NCBI RefSeq assembly: GCF_000787375.1
Contig: NZ_JRJU01000028.1
Span: forward strand, 1-48,626
Reading direction: 5' to 3'
DNA: 48,626 nt
Source: Halalkalibacter okhensis
GTDB lineage: Bacteria; Bacillota; Bacilli; Bacillales; Bacillaceae_D
Under the pieces are notes generated by a model that saw only the letters and a program-made list of their open reading frames with translations, did no database searches and was not told the origin of the DNA. A program made the position numbers and the translations under genes. How positions within the stretch are numbered: the first letter of the stretch is position 1; every line of letters begins with the position of its first letter. Positions 25,711-33,070 of this stretch are shown here, one piece after another.

Positions 25711-27285
25711 TTATTCAAGTAGCTGTAAAAAATAACCTTTTAGAGCTTCCATCCGTCGCTCATCTAGTTCTTTATCTGTTCCAGAAACAATAATTGAAGT
25801 TAATGTATCATTTTTATGCAGGCCACCATGTTCACCACCTTCGTTATGCACAGGAGATCCTTCAGACTTCAGAGTATAACCAGGTTTTGCCGTCACGATC
25901 ATGGTCTCAGAATGACTAGAAAGGGCTCCATACAGTTGATGAAAGATGTCGGGATAATCACCATAGCTAATGGTTCTATCTGATTCATTAACTTCGATAT
26001 CGGCAATTTGTTCATTTCCCTCAAAAGACCAAGTTTGTTCATACTGATCGGACCACTCGCCACCTTCCGTAACGCGTAAATATCCTTGAGTACCTACTCG
26101 ATACAAAACTAATTCATTGCCATTAAGCCAAGCTAAATGATCGATTCGTTTATCTTGCTGTAGTTGATTTGCGATGTCTATAAAATCTAAATCAGGTGCA
26201 ACTGTATACAAGTAAGCTGAACGATGGTTGTTTGCAATCACAATATCACCACTAGATGGTTCGTCCATAAGTGGTGCTACTTGGTAAGGAATGAGTAAAG
26301 GTGCTAATTCAATAGCAGCTTCCTCTTTTTTATCTGTTAGTAGGACTTGTCCGTGGTCTCCCATAATGACAAAGATATTTTCACGAAGGGCCTCGTCCCA
26401 GCTATCATAAGCATTTAAAATTTCTTGAAGGTAGCCATCTGTTTTTGCAAAGTATTCAGGACTAACTGGTCCGTGATAATGGGCATCTTTATCATAATTT
26501 GGGAAAAAGACCATAAGGAAATCAGGCTGTTCCTTTTTTTTAATTAATTGGGAGGTTACTTGTGCCGAATAGGAATCGTTAAGACCAAATTTTTGATAAA
26601 TGCCTTCATCTAATTTAGCCCCTTCAACTGCTTTGGGTTTTATTGCTTGACCAAATGCAAGTAAATCAGGTCCTTTTGTTTCTATTTTATCAGGTAAATG
26701 CAATAACGATTTCATGTATCCTGGTACAGTAACTCTATGTGTTTGATCGCCTCGATAGACAAGAAGGTTGATGGACCCACTTGTTCGACCATCTATTTTT
26801 AAATCCTCATAAATCGTACTAACTTCAGGTGATATATGGTTTGAGTTAAGGTGAACCAATGTATTCATGAGTGTATCATTAAATCCTAATTTCCAATACT
26901 TTGATAACGTAGAACCGTAATCTACAATAACATCTCCTAATGGATCATACCAAACAAGGCCAGGAACCTTATGCTCTTTTGGGGACGTTCCTGTTATTAA
27001 CGTACTTTCTATTGCGACAGACATAGATGGAAAAGGAGCGACTAAATCGTGATAAACTTTCCCGCGATCGGCTAGAAAGGATAGAGCAGGGAGAGATCCA
27101 CGTTCCATGGTTTCTTCAATAACAGGTTTCGTCATAGAATCAATAACAATGACAATGACATTTTTTGAATTCTCAAGCGGTCCCGATTTCGACGATTGGG
27201 CCAAGGTTGCGCCCTCGGGACGATCTTGTTGACATCCAGTTACTAACAAACAGGCAATAAGGGTGTATAGTAATATGGTTCTCAT
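25711..27285 (-). CDS. Alkaline-phosphatase-superfamily lipoprotein
   Basis: A predicted lipoprotein (lipobox LVTGC, C18) of 524 residues with the type I phosphodiesterase/nucleotide-pyrophosphatase fold. Metal-site motifs: NVIVIVIDSMTKPV near the start, FPSMSVAIESTLITG with the probable nucleophile threonine or serine, FFPNYDKDAHYHGP and VIMGDHGQ. HNEGGEHGGLHKND near the end supplies the last histidines. Substrate unknown. ATG 27285 is chosen because GGTGA lies five bases upstream; the signal sequence begins there, while an in-frame ATG at 27297 has a poorer site. It is 18 bp downstream of the DUF421 gene, in the same operon. Confidence 0.8.
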   Translation of the reverse strand: MRTILLYTLIACLLVTGCQQDRPEGATLAQSSKSGPLENSKNVIVIVIDSMTKPVIEETMERGSLPALSFLADRGKVYHDLVAPFPSMSVAIESTLITGTSPKEHKVPGLVWYDPLGDVIVDYGSTLSKYWKLGFNDTLMNTLVHLNSNHISPEVSTIYEDLKIDGRTSGSINLLVYRGDQTHRVTVPGYMKSLLHLPDKIETKGPDLLAFGQAIKPKAVEGAKLDEGIYQKFGLNDSYSAQVTSQLIKKKEQPDFLMVFFPNYDKDAHYHGPVSPEYFAKTDGYLQEILNAYDSWDEALRENIFVIMGDHGQVLLTDKKEEAAIELAPLLIPYQVAPLMDEPSSGDIVIANNHRSAYLYTVAPDLDFIDIANQLQQDKRIDHLAWLNGNELVLYRVGTQGYLRVTEGGEWSDQYEQTWSFEGNEQIADIEVNESDRTISYGDYPDIFHQLYGALSSHSETMIVTAKPGYTLKSEGSPVHNEGGEHGGLHKNDTLTSIIVSGTDKELDERRMEALKGYFLQLLE

Positions 27286-27303
27286 TTGAATCACCATCCA
27301 TTT

Positions 27304-27984
27304 CTAATACGTCTGAATCTCAAACCCTTCTCCTTTTTGCCATTCGGCAAAAAAGACGGCAGAAGGACCAGCAATTCCTCGATGCAATAACTCGTCTATT
27401 AGCCATGATTTCTCTTTATTTATGTGTGATAATCCTTCTTCATTTACTTCTCCATCTAGAATGAGAAGGACTGGCAAATGAACTGGTTTGGCAGGGATTT
27501 GTAAGTCGCGATTAATGGGGAAATCTAATGGTTGCTTACGTAATACATTGACTGCTCCATTTGTTTCAAGAATTCCGTATTCAACTTCTCGCACAGAAAA
27601 GACACCCTTATCTCGTAATAAGTGTAACAATTGATCTAAATCTAGTTTGTTCTTTTTTAGCTCTTCATATTGAATTTTACCTTTAGAAATAATAAGAGAA
27701 GGCGTACCTTCTAGCCATGGCCTAGACTTTCGCATTTTTTGTGTAATCATTTCAATGGTATAAATTAACGTTCCCCATACGGCTACTGCATAGAGAACGT
27801 AATGAAGACCAATGTCTTTATCGTATATGGCATTTCCGACTAGTTCTCCTAAAACGAGAGCTGAAATGAAATCAAAAGGTGTTAATTGAGTGATTTGGTT
27901 TTTCCCAAGAACTTTGGTCATGACTAACAGAGCAAAAAAACCGACAAAGAGTTCTAAAGTTAAGGACATGAAATTCGTATTCAC
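27304..27984 (-). CDS. DUF421 (YetF-type) membrane protein
   Basis: A protein of 226 residues with three N-terminal membrane helices (SLTLELFVGFFALLVMTKVL, PFDFISALVLGELVGNAIY, VLYAVAVWGTLIYTIEMI). A soluble DUF421 domain follows, with SLIISKGKIQYEELKKN, FSVREVEYGILETNGAVNVL and PVLLILDGEVNEEGL. YetF-type proteins are widespread in spore formers and some are linked to spore membrane or germination functions; biochemistry is unclear. The GTG start at 27984 has AAGGGG upstream, and that site lies inside a long hairpin. It is first in a two-gene operon with the phosphatase lipoprotein. Confidence 0.85.
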   Translation of the reverse strand: MNTNFMSLTLELFVGFFALLVMTKVLGKNQITQLTPFDFISALVLGELVGNAIYDKDIGLHYVLYAVAVWGTLIYTIEMITQKMRKSRPWLEGTPSLIISKGKIQYEELKKNKLDLDQLLHLLRDKGVFSVREVEYGILETNGAVNVLRKQPLDFPINRDLQIPAKPVHLPVLLILDGEVNEEGLSHINKEKSWLIDELLHRGIAGPSAVFFAEWQKGEGFEIQTY

Positions 27985-27991
27985 AGTATTA

Positions 27992-28040
27992 CCCCTTTGT
28001 TCGTGATCACATTATCTAATAGTGTGAGCGAACAAGGGGG
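27992..28040 (-). promoter_or_regulatory. Long hairpin covering the DUF421 ribosome-binding site
   Basis: On the + strand CCCCTTTGTTCG (27992-28003) pairs with 28029-28040 (one T-G), and CACATTA/TAGTGTG pair inside, leaving a 5-base loop. On the - strand the AAGGGG site for the DUF421 gene is in the 3' arm. It also directly follows the stop of the upstream 176-residue gene. No T tail. Confidence 0.5.
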
Positions 28041-28043
28041 GGA

Positions 28044-28574
28044 TTATGAGGAATAATTTAATTCTGTTAGCAACTGATCGAATTGCTTGACGAGGAGGTT
28101 AGAGGAATGGTGAAGCCTAAATAGTTCCGAATTTGTAGCATCTTTATTACCTCGAAAGATCGTTTTTACTTTTCCGTCATGGTCAATCCAATGCGAGTGT
28201 AAATAACGTGTATAACTAGCCCAAAATTGTTGAATGGTGCCAATTTGTTCAGCTGAGAACATTTTTGCTAGTTCGGCATTAGAAAGGTTGTGATGACGAG
28301 GTGTGTTGATAATGAGATTGGCATGTATATCATTTTTTTGCTTAGAAACAGCGTCCCGAATATCATACATCAAAACAAGAAGGTGTGCTTTTTTCTCATC
28401 GATCAGCCTAGTTTGAATATACTCAGTAAACTCGGATGAATGAGATGAGACTTTTTCAATTTGTTCCTTTAAAGATTGAAGCTCATTTCTAGCTTTGATT
28501 TGGATACGTAAAATGGTTAATGCTATTCCAATCAGTATGAAAACAAGCAAATATAATATGAAAGTAACTATCAT
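28044..28574 (-). CDS. Membrane-anchored protein of unknown function
   Basis: A protein of 176 residues that I do not recognise. One membrane helix fills the N-terminus (about 2-22, IVTFILYLLVFILIGIALTI). A helical segment with coiled-coil character (ELQSLKEQIEKVSSHSSEFTEYIQTRL) and a C-terminal domain rich in histidine and asparagine follow (HHNLSNAELAKMFSAEQIG). ATG 28574 has AGGAGG six bases upstream. It lies between the DUF421/phosphatase pair and the divergent spoVA2-type operon, so a sporulation link is possible but unsupported by its own sequence. Confidence 0.65.
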   Translation of the reverse strand: MIVTFILYLLVFILIGIALTILRIQIKARNELQSLKEQIEKVSSHSSEFTEYIQTRLIDEKKAHLLVLMYDIRDAVSKQKNDIHANLIINTPRHHNLSNAELAKMFSAEQIGTIQQFWASYTRYLHSHWIDHDGKVKTIFRGNKDATNSELFRLHHSSNLLVKQFDQLLTELNYSS

Positions 28575-28643
28575 ATGAAGCCTCCTATTATGTGCTAACC
28601 CCAATATAGCATAATCATCGTATTGCTTTACAAAATTTGTTTC

Positions 28644-28673
28644 TTATAGTTTTTTTATGATTACTCCATCCTA
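28644..28673 (+). promoter_or_regulatory. Candidate sigma-G promoter of the spoVA2-type operon
   Basis: TTATA (28644-28648), 18 bases, then CATCCTA (28667-28673). This matches the forespore sigma-G pattern GHATR/CATHHTA at all but one position. It ends 55 bases before the first DUF1657 gene. Confidence 0.45.
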
Positions 28674-28727
28674 ACTAAAGAAGGAATCACCTTCATAATT
28701 AGACACCGTAATTTAGGAGGACCTACA

Positions 28728-28931
28728 TTGACAGTAGCAGTTAAATTTAAACAAACATTAGCTGGGTTAAAAAGCGCACAGGCAAGTCTAGAGACGTTTG
28801 CTCTTGATACAGAGAATCAACAAGCAAAACAGTTGTATCAGCAAATGGCTCAGCAAACTCAAAGCGTTATAGATGGGTTAGAACCGCGCTTGCAGCAAAT
28901 TCAAGAAGAAGAACCTCAATACAAGCAGTAA
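28728..28931 (+). CDS. DUF1657 protein (first copy)
   Basis: A small soluble, helical protein of 67 residues fully covered by DUF1657 (KFKQTLAGLKSAQASLETFA, then DTENQQAKQLY and EEEPQYKQ). The family is found in spore formers, usually with spoVA2-type genes; function unknown. The start is TTG 28728 with AGGAGG (28715-28720) upstream. By my count 60 of 67 residues are identical to the next gene, so it is a recent tandem duplicate. Confidence 0.88.
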   Translation: MTVAVKFKQTLAGLKSAQASLETFALDTENQQAKQLYQQMAQQTQSVIDGLEPRLQQIQEEEPQYKQ

Positions 28932-28957
28932 GATAAGAAGTTGACAAAAATTGTATC

Positions 28958-28986
28958 TCATAGTTGCAGGCAATTTACTTATTCTA
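28958..28986 (+). promoter_or_regulatory. Candidate sigma-G promoter of the second DUF1657 gene
   Basis: TCATA (28958-28962), 17 bases, TATTCTA (28980-28986): one mismatch in each box to the sigma-G pattern. It sits in the 85-bp gap between the two DUF1657 genes. Confidence 0.35.
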
Positions 28987-29016
28987 ACAATAAAGCATAT
29001 GAGAGGGGTATAAACG

Positions 29017-29220
29017 ATGACTGTCGCAGCAAAATTCAAACAAACATTAGCCGGATTAAAGAGTGCACAAGCAAGTTTAGAGACATTTGCTCTTGATACA
29101 GAAAACCAACAAGCAAAGCAGTTGTTCCAACAAGCAGCCCAGCAAACACAATCAGTGGTTGATGGGTTAGAACCAAGATTACAGGAAATTGAGCAAGAAG
29201 AGCCTCAATATAAACAGTAA
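29017..29220 (+). CDS. DUF1657 protein (second copy)
   Basis: 67 residues, nearly identical to the preceding gene: changes fall mostly at A5, F37, A40 and in the last 12 residues. The start is ATG 29017 with GAGAGGGG upstream. The nucleotide sequences differ more than the proteins, mostly at third codon positions, so the protein sequence is conserved. Role unknown; membership of the spoVA2-type set points to the forespore. Confidence 0.88.
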   Translation: MTVAAKFKQTLAGLKSAQASLETFALDTENQQAKQLFQQAAQQTQSVVDGLEPRLQEIEQEEPQYKQ

Positions 29221-29268
29221 TGTAAAAGGCTGTCTCAGAACAAAATTGACTTAGCTCTGTCACAATTT

Positions 29269-29300
29269 GCCTTGAAAGGAGCAAGAACTCCTTTCAAGGC
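29269..29300 (+). other. Perfect 13-bp hairpin between DUF1657 and the lipoprotein gene
   Basis: GCCTTGAAAGGAG and CTCCTTTCAAGGC enclose the loop CAAGAA. TTAAG follows rather than a T run, so termination would be weak; it could reduce read-through or protect the upstream mRNA. A smaller AGTAAG/CTTACT hairpin lies near 29350-29365. Confidence 0.6.
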
Positions 29301-29396
29301 TTAAGAAAAATGAGCATTCGCATAGCTTCGGGGTTATCTCAATGTGAAAAGTAAGCCCCCTTACTACATAGAAATGTGAAAAAGGAGGAGTAACCC

Positions 29397-29834
29397 GTGA
29401 AAGGATTTATAAGTGGAATATTCGTCTTATGTTTGTTCGCAGGTTGTCAACAACTAAGTGGAGCTACACCAGATGTGAAACCAATGCAATTACAACAAAA
29501 CGCGATCATTAATCAAGCACAGGCAGATGAAGCGAAAGAAATTGTTCTTTCAATGGAAGAAGTTGTCGAGATAAAAGGGGTAACAGATAATAAAGATAAG
29601 ATCTATTTAGCACCTAGAGTTAAGCATTTCGACCGTTTTAGGTTAAAAGAAATCAGGAAATCAGGATTTGATTCTGTTAAAAAACGATACCCAGAAGCGA
29701 CAGTATTTTTATCAACAGATCAAAAAATTTTCATGGAGCTAGAAAAATTAGAAATGGAATTGAAAAATCAAACAATCAGTGAAAAGCGATTGACAGAACG
29801 TTTATCAAAGCTTGAAGAGATGATGAGAGGGTAA
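29397..29834 (+). CDS. YhcN/YlaJ-type sporulation lipoprotein
   Basis: A lipoprotein of 145 residues with signal peptide and lipobox FAGC (C17). The remaining domain resembles the YhcN/YlaJ family of spore-membrane lipoproteins: AKEIVLSMEEVVEIKGVTDN, then FDRFRLKEIRKSGFDSVKKR, ending in a coiled coil. In spoVA2-type operons this gene regularly precedes spoVAC. The GTG start at 29397 has AAGGAGGAG upstream. The spoVAC start lies 13 bases after its stop. Confidence 0.85.
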   Translation: MKGFISGIFVLCLFAGCQQLSGATPDVKPMQLQQNAIINQAQADEAKEIVLSMEEVVEIKGVTDNKDKIYLAPRVKHFDRFRLKEIRKSGFDSVKKRYPEATVFLSTDQKIFMELEKLEMELKNQTISEKRLTERLSKLEEMMRG

Positions 29835-29847
29835 AGGGGGGGAAGTC

Positions 29848-30328
29848 ATGTCGTCTAGTAAGCAAAAAAAATCTAACTCCTGCTCAGGAAAAGTATCAAA
29901 AGTTACAAAAAAAACATGAGCTGAAACGCCCGGTAGTGAAAAATTGTATACGAGCATTTATTGTGGGTGGTTTTATTTGTTTAATTGGACAAGGTCTTCA
30001 TGTTTTTTATTATACTTTTTTTGATTTTACACAGCGGACAGCTGGGGATCCGACGGTTGCAACCTTAATTTTTATTTCTGTATTATTAACTGGTTTTGGG
30101 GTATATGATCGTTTTGCTCAGTTTGCGGGTGGTGGAACGGCTGTACCTGTCACAGGATTTGCGAATTCTGTAGCATCAGCAGCTATTGAACATCGAACAG
30201 AAGGCTATGTTCTTGGTGTCGGCGGTAATATTTTCAAACTAGCAGGCTCGGTGATCGTTTTTGGGACAGTCGCAGCTTTTGTCATTGCACTTATTAAAAC
30301 GATTCTCATTCAGTGGGGAGGGTTGTAA
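29848..30328 (+). CDS. spoVAC: Stage V sporulation protein AC, apparent N-terminal frameshift
   Basis: SpoVAC is a membrane channel component that lets dipicolinic acid into the forespore and out at germination. The ATG at 29848 has a clear site (AAAGGGGGGGAAG) and encodes MSSSKQK. The frame is lost at an A8 run, 29864-29871. With seven A it reads NLTPAQEKYQKLQKKHELK and joins the main body, which is otherwise open from a GTG at 29936 with no ribosome-binding site. The repaired product is 159 residues, the normal length. The body has hydrophobic helices (IRAFIVGGFICLIGQGLHVF, IFKLAGSVIVFGTVAAFVIA) and the conserved GGGTAVPVTGFANSVASAAIE. Error, slippage or a real mutation cannot be told apart here. 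Confidence 0.88.
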
Positions 30329-30331
30329 ATC

Positions 30332-31345
30332 ATGTTACAAGGTCATCAAACATGGGAATTTGAAAACAGGCCTGTCATTATGTCAACAGGTACAGTTGGA
30401 GGGCCATTTGAAGCAAGTGGAGAGCTAGCAGATGATTTTGACTTATTGCATGACGATTTATGGCTTGGACAAGACTCCTATGAAAAAGCACAAAAAGTAT
30501 TGGTGGAGGAGTCGATTTCAAGAGCTATTGAAAAGGCAGAACTAAGGAATGAAGATATTCAATTCATGTTTGCTGGCGATCTCATTAATCAAATCACGCC
30601 TTCTAGCTTTGCAGGGAGAACGCTGGCCATTCCTTATTTTGGTTTGTTTGGCGCTTGTTCTACCTCTATGGAAGGATTAGCATTAGCTTCTTTTATTATA
30701 AATGCCAAAGGTGCGAAGCGAATCATAGCTGCAGCTTCAAGTCATAATTCGGCCACAGAAAAGCAATTCAGATATCCAACAGAATATGGAGGGCAGAAAC
30801 CACCAACGGCTCAGTGGACGGTGACAGCTTCAGGAGCTGCTCTGGTTTCTGATGTGGGTGATGGGCCGGTTGTGACGTCAGCTACAATTGGAAAAGTTAT
30901 CGATATGGGGCTGTCTGACCCATTTAATATGGGAGGAGCAATGGCTCCGGCGGCAGCGGATACAATTGTTTCACATTTTCGTGATCGGGGATTGCCCCCA
31001 GACTATTATGATTTGGTCGCAACAGGTGATTTAGGTAAAATTGGACTTCCAATTGCCAAAGAGTTACTTGAGCAAAAAGGGTTAAAGTTACCTGAAGAAA
31101 CGTTGCAAGATTGTGGCTTAATGATTTATAGAGAAGGGCAGCCGGTTCTTGCTGGTGGAAGTGGTGCTGGGTGCTCTGCTTCTGTCACATATGGGCATTT
31201 GCTAAATCGGATGAACAAAGGTGAATTAAAACGGATTTTAATTGTTGCAACAGGAGCCTTATTATCCCCCATGTCCTTTCAACAAAAGGAAACGATCCCC
31301 TGCATCGCGCACGCTGTATCCTTTGAAGCTGGAGGTGGCATGTAA
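30332..31345 (+). CDS. spoVAD: Stage V sporulation protein AD
   Basis: A thiolase-fold protein of 337 residues located on the spore inner membrane; the family binds dipicolinic acid directly. [20 protein letters not shown] with C109 marks the ligand pocket region. [10 protein letters not shown]-like [26 protein letters not shown] and [16 protein letters not shown] are further family segments. ATG 30332 has GGAGGG inside the end of spoVAC. Its stop overlaps the spoVAE start by one base (TAATG). Confidence 0.95.
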   Translation: MLQGHQTWEFENRPVIMSTGTVGGPFEASGELADDFDLLHDDLWLGQDSYEKAQKVLVEESISRAIEKAELRNEDIQFMFAGDLINQITPSSFAGRTLAIPYFGLFGACSTSMEGLALASFIINAKGAKRIIAAASSHNSATEKQFRYPTEYGGQKPPTAQWTVTASGAALVSDVGDGPVVTSATIGKVIDMGLSDPFNMGGAMAPAAADTIVSHFRDRGLPPDYYDLVATGDLGKIGLPIAKELLEQKGLKLPEETLQDCGLMIYREGQPVLAGGSGAGCSASVTYGHLLNRMNKGELKRILIVATGALLSPMSFQQKETIPCIAHAVSFEAGGGM

Positions 31346-31695
31346 TGATTTTTATCACAGCTTTTGTTGTCGGAGGACTTATTTGTGTGATCGGACAAAT
31401 ATTAATGGATGTGTTTAAGTTAACCCCTGCTCATACAATGAGTTCACTAGTAGTAGCTGGAGCGGTGTTAGACGGATTTGGCCTATATGAACCACTGATT
31501 GATTTTGCTGGTGCCGGTGCAACAGTTCCGATTACAAGTTTTGGTAATTCCCTTGTGCATGGTGCTATGGCTGAAGCGGAAAGAAGTGGCGTTGTTGGAG
31601 TTTTAACAGGAATTTTTGAAGTAACCAGTGCAGGGATATCAGCAGCGATTATATTTGGTTTCCTCGCATCATTAGTATTTAGACCAAAAGGATAA
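31345..31695 (+). CDS. spoVAE: Stage V sporulation protein AE (AEb type)
   Basis: A small integral membrane protein of 116 residues. Hydrophobic helices are [20 protein letters not shown] and [15 protein letters not shown], and the family motif is [20 protein letters not shown]. It resembles SpoVAC, with which it probably forms the membrane part of the dipicolinic acid channel. ATG 31345 overlaps the spoVAD stop, with GGAGGTGG upstream. Confidence 0.93.
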   Translation: MIFITAFVVGGLICVIGQILMDVFKLTPAHTMSSLVVAGAVLDGFGLYEPLIDFAGAGATVPITSFGNSLVHGAMAEAERSGVVGVLTGIFEVTSAGISAAIIFGFLASLVFRPKG

Positions 31696-31708
31696 AGGAG
31701 AATGATTT

Positions 31709-31915
31709 ATGACAGTTGGAAGCAAAGTCCAAGGTTTGCTCATTTCATTACAGTCTATTGATGCAACATTAACATCGTTAGCGTTAAAAACAAAAGAACC
31801 GAAAGCGCGCGAAGCCTTTCATCAAGGAGCGTTAAAGACAAGAACGGTAATTCAAGAAATTAAAAAAAGAAAGGGTCAAATTGAATTTGATGAACCAACT
31901 TATCAACAAACATAA
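31709..31915 (+). CDS. DUF1657 protein (third copy, divergent)
   Basis: A DUF1657 protein of 68 residues, clearly related to but much diverged from the two at the operon start (VQGLLISLQSIDATLTSLAL, KTKEPKAREAFHQGALKTR, EFDEPTYQQT). Position between spoVAE and the YetF-type gene is the usual one for spoVA2-type operons. ATG 31709 has AAAGGAG upstream; the next gene starts 14 bases after its stop. Confidence 0.85.
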   Translation: MTVGSKVQGLLISLQSIDATLTSLALKTKEPKAREAFHQGALKTRTVIQEIKKRKGQIEFDEPTYQQT

Positions 31916-31929
31916 AGGAGGAGGGCTAA

Positions 31930-32790
31930 ATGCTAGGATGGGTTGAGGTTGCACTGCGAAGTTTTATTGGTTTCTTATTATTAATAGCTATGGCGCGTCT
32001 GTTCGTTCGTAAACCTTTGGGTGAAGCTTCACAGTTAGAGTTTGGTTTGATCGCCTCGGTCGCCGTAATCCTAGCTATTGGATCCATTCAGCTCACTATT
32101 CCGGTTGGGTATTTACTAGTTGCCTTGATCGTTTGGGCGGGTGGTGCAATTGTAATCATGATGTTAAGTGTTAAAAATGCCTCGTTCAGATCTTTTATTT
32201 ATGGAAAAGGAATACCGATTATGAAAGATGGCAAGATTTTAGAAGATAATATGAAGAAACAGCATTTATCCACAGACGAATTATTACGTAAACTTAGAGG
32301 GAAACAAGTCTTTCAAGTGGCTGATGTTGAATTTGCGGTTTTAGAAGGTAATGGAGAACTAAATGTTCTTGTCAAAAAAGAGCAACAGCCAATCACGGCA
32401 AAAATGCTCGATCAACAGGTTCCTCCAATCAAAGAACCAGAGACCGTTGTAATGGATGGAAAGGTCCTACATGAACCATTGACAACAAGAGGGCTAAATC
32501 AAGAATGGTTAAAGGCGGAGTTAGAAAAAATGAATGCAATCATTGAAAATGTCTTTATGGCTCAAATTGATGAATACGGTCAATTAACTATAGACTTATT
32601 TGATGATGCCTTGCAAGTACCTAAACCTACAGAATTACCGATGCTTGAAGCCAATCTGAAAAGCGTCATCGCCGATTTAGAAACATTCACGTTAGATACG
32701 GAAAACCCTCAAGCAAAACAAAGTTACAAATGGTGTGCTGAACAAATGAAGCAAGTACATGAGCATGTATCTCCATTTACAAAATCGTAA
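31930..32790 (+). CDS. YetF-type DUF421 protein fused to DUF1657
   Basis: 286 residues. Three N-terminal membrane helices (SFIGFLLLIAMARLFV, FGLIASVAVILAIGSIQLTI, YLLVALIVWAGGAIVIMML) precede a DUF421 domain (MKDGKILEDNMKKQHLSTDE, FQVADVEFAVLEGNGELNVL). The C-terminal about 50 residues (EANLKSVIADLETFTLDTEN and onwards) are a DUF1657 domain. This fusion is characteristic of the last gene in spoVA2-type operons, including the mobile spoVA2mob version linked to high spore heat resistance. ATG 31930 has AAAGGAGGAGG upstream. A terminator follows at 32809. Confidence 0.9.
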   Translation: MLGWVEVALRSFIGFLLLIAMARLFVRKPLGEASQLEFGLIASVAVILAIGSIQLTIPVGYLLVALIVWAGGAIVIMMLSVKNASFRSFIYGKGIPIMKDGKILEDNMKKQHLSTDELLRKLRGKQVFQVADVEFAVLEGNGELNVLVKKEQQPITAKMLDQQVPPIKEPETVVMDGKVLHEPLTTRGLNQEWLKAELEKMNAIIENVFMAQIDEYGQLTIDLFDDALQVPKPTELPMLEANLKSVIADLETFTLDTENPQAKQSYKWCAEQMKQVHEHVSPFTKS

Positions 32791-32808
32791 ACTACTTTGG
32801 GGATAAAG

Positions 32809-32836
32809 CCCTTCGTTTCGGTAGCGAAGGGTTTTT
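32809..32836 (+). terminator. Intrinsic terminator of the spoVA2-type operon
   Basis: CCCTTCG and CGAAGGG form a 7-bp stem around a 9-base loop, followed by five T, 19 bases after the stop codon. Confidence 0.75.
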
Positions 32837-32837
32837 A

Positions 32838-33014
32838 ATAATAGGCTGTTCTATTTGTTTTATGGGGAGGACGAGTTCTCCATATGTTCGTTCCCTTGCG
32901 CTCCATTTCACTAAGAGGAAAACTAGTTAATCGCAACAATCCTTTGCGAAAACAGCCTAATATTAAAAGGCTGTTTTATGTGTTCTCTAAATGTTCGTTC
33001 CACCTGAGCTCCAG
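32838..33014 (+). repeat. Imperfect tandem duplication in an intergenic region
   Basis: Two related units, about 32838-32905 and 32958-33014. Both begin TAATA...AGGCTGTT, continue with a TTCTC segment, then ATGTTCGTTCC and end G(A/C)GCTCCA. The 280-bp gap between the YetF-type gene and the convergent DUF421 gene is otherwise occupied by two terminators; no gene was seen. Confidence 0.5.
32949..32977. terminator. Terminator within the duplicated region
   Basis: AAAACAGCCT and AGGCTGTTTT form a 10-bp perfect stem with a 9-base loop; A and T runs at the two ends allow function on both strands. It probably serves the - strand DUF421 gene. Confidence 0.65.
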
Positions 33015-33070
33015 CGACTCGTACCCGTGGGAAGTCATTTGCATATAAATAAGCTTAATGTACCATCTCA

